Origin: Balneolaceae bacterium
GTDB lineage: Bacteria; Bacteroidota; Rhodothermia; Balneolales; Balneolaceae
Assembly (NCBI GenBank): GCA_021767245.1
Contig: JAASTO010000032.1
Span: 1 to 17,784 of the forward strand
Direction of reading: 5' to 3'
DNA: 17,784 nt
The notes below the pieces were generated by a model. It did not search any database and was not told the DNA's origin. It worked only from the letters and a program-made list of their open reading frames with translations. Shown one piece after another: positions 14,973 through 17,784 of the stretch. The first letter of the stretch is position 1; each line of letters starts with the position of its first letter. The position numbers and the translations under genes were made by a program.

Positions 14973-14980
14973 CAAAAATA
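14973..14980 (-). promoter_or_regulatory. Candidate -7 box very close to the rimB-like start
   Basis: Read on the minus strand this is TATTTTTG, matching TAnnTTTG at all six fixed positions. It ends only 6 bases before the ATG at 14966, so transcription would start at or next to the start codon, giving a leaderless or nearly leaderless mRNA. No -33 element was recognised. An A-rich chance match cannot be excluded. Confidence 0.25.
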
Positions 14981-15041
14981 AAGGTTTTAAACGGGGAATA
15001 ACATTCTATTTAAAAATTAATTAGCTCTTAATATGATTTCC

Positions 15042-15049
15042 TATCTTTA
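15042..15049 (+). promoter_or_regulatory. Candidate -7 box of the acid phosphatase operon
   Basis: TATCTTTA fits five of six fixed positions of TAnnTTTG and ends 32 bases before the ATG at 15082, like the der box. It lies in the 115-base spacer shared with the divergent rimB-like gene. No -33 element was recognised. Confidence 0.35.
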
Positions 15050-15081
15050 CGGCTAAATTCAAATACATTACATCTTTTTTT

Positions 15082-15915
15082 ATGAACCGATTCATTTACC
15101 TATTCGCCCTGATCTTTATTACTTCATGTGGATCCAGCCAATCTTTGACAGATAATGATGCTCCACTTCCGGATGACCCGTCACTTCAGGCTACGCTTTG
15201 GGTACAGAATTCTGCAGAGTATAAAGCCCTGAATATACAAGCTTATGAAACTGCTGAAAGAATGCTATCTCTACCTTTAGAAGATTCTTTTTGGACTGCA
15301 TCAGTCAATCAAAAAGATGAGTCTGTTTACAGGAAGCTCCCTCCTGCTATTATTATGGATATAGACGAAACCGTTTTGGATAACTCTCCTTTTCAGGCGC
15401 GAATGATCCTTGAGAATAAATCTTACAACTCGGACGACTGGAATGCCTGGTGTATGGAAGCTAATGCGGAAGCTGTACCCGGAGCTGTTGAGTTTGCTCA
15501 GTATGCTCATGAACAAGGCGTGACGATCTTTTATTTAAGTAACAGAAGTTATGAAGTTGAAGAAGCAACACGAAAGAATCTAAAAGAACTTGGTTTCCCG
15601 GTTTCAACAAGCATGGATAACATTCTAACAAATGGAGAACAGCCAAACTGGACCTCTTCCAAAGTTAACCGAAGGAAAATGGTTGAGGATAGTTACCGAG
15701 TCATCATGCTATTTGGTGATGATCTTAATGATTTCTTTCCTGCTAAAGAGATCAGTCAGGCCGAGCGTGATAACAAAATTCGGGAGTACTCTGCCAATTT
15801 TGGGAGAAAATGGTTTATTCTGCCAAACCCGATCTATGGATCCTGGGACTCTGTAATGAGATCAGAAATGGAAAATGAGAATTCAAATGCCGGACTCGAT
15901 CCCGCTAAGAATTGA
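15082..15915 (+). CDS. Acid phosphatase/5'-nucleotidase lipoprotein, e(P4) family (HAD class IIIC)
   Basis: A surface or periplasmic phosphomonoesterase of 277 residues; the Haemophilus e(P4) relative dephosphorylates nucleotides such as NMN and 5'-AMP. The N-terminus is a lipoprotein signal with lipobox ITSC and Cys16. HAD motif I is MDIDET at 92-97 (nucleophile Asp93, acid Asp95), motif II is in FYLSNRS (about 150-156), the Lys of motif III is probably in SSKVNRR (192-198) and motif IV is GDDLNDF at 212-218. The length matches the family. It should release nucleosides outside the inner membrane, which the NupC-type transporter encoded at the other end of the window could import. The PLP-enzyme gene follows by 28 bases, so the two may share a transcript. 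Confidence 0.9.
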   Translation: MNRFIYLFALIFITSCGSSQSLTDNDAPLPDDPSLQATLWVQNSAEYKALNIQAYETAERMLSLPLEDSFWTASVNQKDESVYRKLPPAIIMDIDETVLDNSPFQARMILENKSYNSDDWNAWCMEANAEAVPGAVEFAQYAHEQGVTIFYLSNRSYEVEEATRKNLKELGFPVSTSMDNILTNGEQPNWTSSKVNRRKMVEDSYRVIMLFGDDLNDFFPAKEISQAERDNKIREYSANFGRKWFILPNPIYGSWDSVMRSEMENENSNAGLDPAKN

Positions 15916-15943
15916 TACATTAAGATCACTCAATTAAATCATC

Positions 15944-17008
15944 ATGTTTCCAACGCTTTATATAGATACTGACATTGTAAGCCAGAACATCAAAAAAATG
16001 GCTGATAAGTGTAGACGAAATGGATTGGAATTCAGGCCTCATTTCAAAACTCATCAATCGGCTGAGATCGGTGAGTTATTCAGAGATTTTGGTATCCGTG
16101 GAATCACAGTTTCATCTCCTAAAATGGCACAGTATTTTGCAAACCACGGATGGAAGGATATCACTATTGCCTTCCCTGCCAATGTATTATCTAATTCAGT
16201 TTATGATGATTTAGCTTCAAAAATCACACTTAAAACGTTAGTGATCTCTGAAGAGGTTGTTAGGTTACTTGATCAAGAAGTGTCGAACTCAATGGGTTTA
16301 TACATTGAACTGGATCCTGATTATGGCAGAAGCGGGATCCCGATCAATGATCTTCCAGCTATACGTAGCGTACTTGAAACAATTGAAAAGTCAGAACACT
16401 TTTACCCTGCCGGTTTTTACTGCCATGCCGGATATACGTACAAGGCACGATCAGAAAATGACATACTGGAACTGATCACTCCTACTATCAAGAAACTTGA
16501 AGTGATCAAAAGCACTTTTCCTGATCTTCCGATCTGTTTTGGTGATACACCCTCTTGCAGTGTTTTATCAGATTTTGGTCCGCTCGATCAGCTGAGTCCC
16601 GGTAACTTTGTGTTTTATGATTGGATGCAGGTTCAAATTGGATCCTGTTCACCCAATGAGATCGCTGTTTATATGGAATGTCCGGTCATTGAGAAATTTG
16701 AAAGCCGCAATGAAGTTTTAATTCATGGCGGGGCTGTTCATTTCTCAAAAGAATTCATTGAGATCAATGGTGTCAAAAGTTTTGGAGAACCGCGCCTGAA
16801 GTATCTGTCAGAAGAAACTTACCTCAAAAATATTTCACAGGAGCACGGCATCATTAAATGCAGTCCTAATGTATTTGAAGAGATTAGTGTGGGAGAATCC
16901 ATTCAAATTTTTCCGATCCATTCCTGCTTAACAGCCGATCTTATGCAGAAATATAAAAGCACGGAAGATGGAAGAGTGATCGAACACTTATCAGGCATCA
17001 ATAAATAA
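15944..17008 (+). CDS. D-threonine aldolase/D-serine dehydratase-like PLP enzyme
   Basis: A fold-type III (alanine racemase-like) PLP enzyme of 354 residues that probably cleaves or deaminates a D-3-hydroxy-amino acid. The PLP Lys is Lys35 in RPHFKTH, the sequence shared by D-threonine aldolases and eukaryotic-type D-serine dehydratases. CHAGYTY and FGDTPSC are further barrel segments, and SPGNFVFYDWMQ is the family's conserved late segment. Near the C-terminus His326 and Cys328 (IHSC) are the His-x-Cys metal site that separates this family from alanine racemases. Aldolase and dehydratase activity cannot be told apart by eye. It follows the phosphatase gene by 28 bases and converges, with a 10-base gap, on an LD-carboxypeptidase, so D-amino acids from cell-wall turnover are a possible substrate source. 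Confidence 0.88.
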   Translation: MFPTLYIDTDIVSQNIKKMADKCRRNGLEFRPHFKTHQSAEIGELFRDFGIRGITVSSPKMAQYFANHGWKDITIAFPANVLSNSVYDDLASKITLKTLVISEEVVRLLDQEVSNSMGLYIELDPDYGRSGIPINDLPAIRSVLETIEKSEHFYPAGFYCHAGYTYKARSENDILELITPTIKKLEVIKSTFPDLPICFGDTPSCSVLSDFGPLDQLSPGNFVFYDWMQVQIGSCSPNEIAVYMECPVIEKFESRNEVLIHGGAVHFSKEFIEINGVKSFGEPRLKYLSEETYLKNISQEHGIIKCSPNVFEEISVGESIQIFPIHSCLTADLMQKYKSTEDGRVIEHLSGINK

Positions 17009-17018
17009 ATGAATTGTA

Positions 17019-17784
17019 TCAGAACTTCACAGCATGTTCTTTGAACCGGAAACTTAAATGATCCGCATTCATTTCAGCTTCTACCCCCACAGGAATGGTA
17101 AGGTTATTGTCTTCATGACTGATCATTGCACCATAAAAAGCCGGGATACCCAATGGCTCAATGTAATCCTTAAAAACCTCTTCTAATTCCAGGCTGTTTG
17201 GTCCGGCACTGCATTCAGTACATTTACCAAATATAAACCCATTTAGTCCGTCCATCAGGCCGGCCATTTTAAGATGAGTCAGCATTCTATCAATTCGATA
17301 TACACTTTCTCCTATATCCTCAAGAAATAGAATGGCACCCTTCATATCCGGCAAATACTCCGTACCTATCAGTGTTGTAAGCACGGATAAATTTCCTCCC
17401 AATAATCTTCCGGTTGCTTTTCCGGGATGGATCACGAATGCATGTTCAAGTTCATGTTCCGGAATTCGTTGATCGGTTAGTTTGGGCTTCATTAGGGTAT
17501 TTCGAAATGACTCTGTCGTGAGATCATTCCAGACCGATTTTCCAACAGGCCCATGAAACGTGTAAAGTCCGGCATATTTTTGAATAGCCATGTGAAGGGA
17601 CGTTATATCACTGAAACCGCAAAATACCTTAGGGTTATTCCTGATCAGACCGTAATCAATATCGGATAGAATTCGGTTACTTCCCCATCCCCCTCGTATA
17701 CACATGATCCCATCCACTTCCTCATCACTGAACATCTCCATGAGGTCTTCCAGTCGTTCTCTGTCGGTTCCCGCTAAATAACCA
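17019..17784 (-). CDS. LD-carboxypeptidase (peptidase S66), 5' end beyond window edge
   Basis: A serine peptidase of the S66 family that removes the terminal D-amino acid from the L,D bond of cell-wall tetrapeptides (LdcA) or cleaves microcin-type compounds (MccF). The frame stays open to the right edge. A Met at 17741 could look like a start, but the 14 codons before it still match the family (the YLAGTD segment followed by RLEDL), so the gene is truncated by the window. The nucleophile is the Ser in GFSDIT; the Glu of LFLEDIG and the His of ISHEDNN are the other triad members. CIRGGWGSNR is the conserved Gly-rich loop and FHGP is also present. About 255 residues are visible of an expected 300 or so. 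It converges on the D-amino-acid enzyme with no clear terminator between them. Confidence 0.92.
   Translation of the reverse strand, partial: GYLAGTDRERLEDLMEMFSDEEVDGIMCIRGGWGSNRILSDIDYGLIRNNPKVFCGFSDITSLHMAIQKYAGLYTFHGPVGKSVWNDLTTESFRNTLMKPKLTDQRIPEHELEHAFVIHPGKATGRLLGGNLSVLTTLIGTEYLPDMKGAILFLEDIGESVYRIDRMLTHLKMAGLMDGLNGFIFGKCTECSAGPNSLELEEVFKDYIEPLGIPAFYGAMISHEDNNLTIPVGVEAEMNADHLSFRFKEHAVKF

Noticed and set aside
14967..14975. TTG start extending the rimB-like protease by three codons
   Set aside because: An ATG lies three codons in; nothing favours the TTG.
17021..17040. AGAAC-N10-GTTCT inverted repeat near the convergent 3' ends
   Set aside because: Only 5 bp with a 10-base loop, inside coding sequence and without a T-run; not credible as a terminator.
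17739..17741. Met codon as the start of the LD-carboxypeptidase
   Set aside because: The preceding codons up to the window edge continue the family sequence (YLAGTD then RLEDL), so the real start is outside the window.
1..17784. Search for CRISPR arrays, insertion sequences, tRNA/rRNA, integrase or defence genes
   Set aside because: No regularly spaced repeats, transposase motifs, tRNA-like folds or known defence domains were seen. The genes are typical chromosomal families with even spacing.

Overview
This window (about 17.8 kb, A+T-rich) looks like ordinary chromosomal housekeeping DNA from a member of the Bacteroidota/Balneolota/Rhodothermota (FCB) group, possibly a Balneola- or Gracilimonas-like marine bacterium. 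The signs are a thymidine kinase of the Bacteroidetes kind that has lost half of its zinc ligands, a TonB with Pro-rich blocks in an acidic linker, SurA-like foldases in tandem, little use of Shine-Dalgarno sites, and several -7 boxes resembling the FCB consensus TAnnTTTG. The lineage is inferred; no rRNA is present. I see no insertion sequence, integrase, phage gene, CRISPR array, tRNA or rRNA. Genes occupy nearly all of the window, and no gap exceeds 200 bases.

Left part (1-4414, all minus strand): a probable operon runs tdk (thymidine kinase) -> nupC-type nucleoside transporter -> a periplasmic two-parvulin SurA-like isomerase -> a SurA-like lipoprotein cut off by the left edge. The first two genes form a nucleoside salvage pair (uptake, then trapping by phosphorylation). 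The last two are envelope-protein folding factors.

Middle (4599-10567): a UvrD/Rep-type helicase on the plus strand converges on a tiny two-helix membrane protein on the minus strand. A hairpin that would suit the small gene's terminator lies inside the helicase 3' end. The ribosome-assembly GTPase der follows, then a tight three-gene run (DinB-fold protein, seven-helix membrane protein, atypical 2-Cys peroxiredoxin with a TTG start) and a single-domain response regulator. The regulator's stop codon lies inside a strong bidirectional terminator.

Right-middle (10619-14966, minus strand): a six-gene run in transcription order. It begins with a retropepsin-like 'RimK-associated' protease, a RimK-type ATP-grasp amino-acid ligase and an AstE/AspA-like M14 zinc hydrolase, continues with a DUF952 protein and a YegS/DgkB-like lipid kinase, and ends with tonB, which has its own strong ribosome binding site. 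The first three genes, with an 8-base overlap between the last two, look like a ligate-and-trim module for adding and removing amino acids (probably glutamate). This is the most interesting system in the window. Its components are known families, but its substrate here is not.

Right end (15082-17784): an e(P4)-type acid phosphatase/5'-nucleotidase lipoprotein and a D-threonine aldolase/D-serine dehydratase-like PLP enzyme form a plus-strand pair. They converge on an LD-carboxypeptidase that is 5'-truncated at the right edge.
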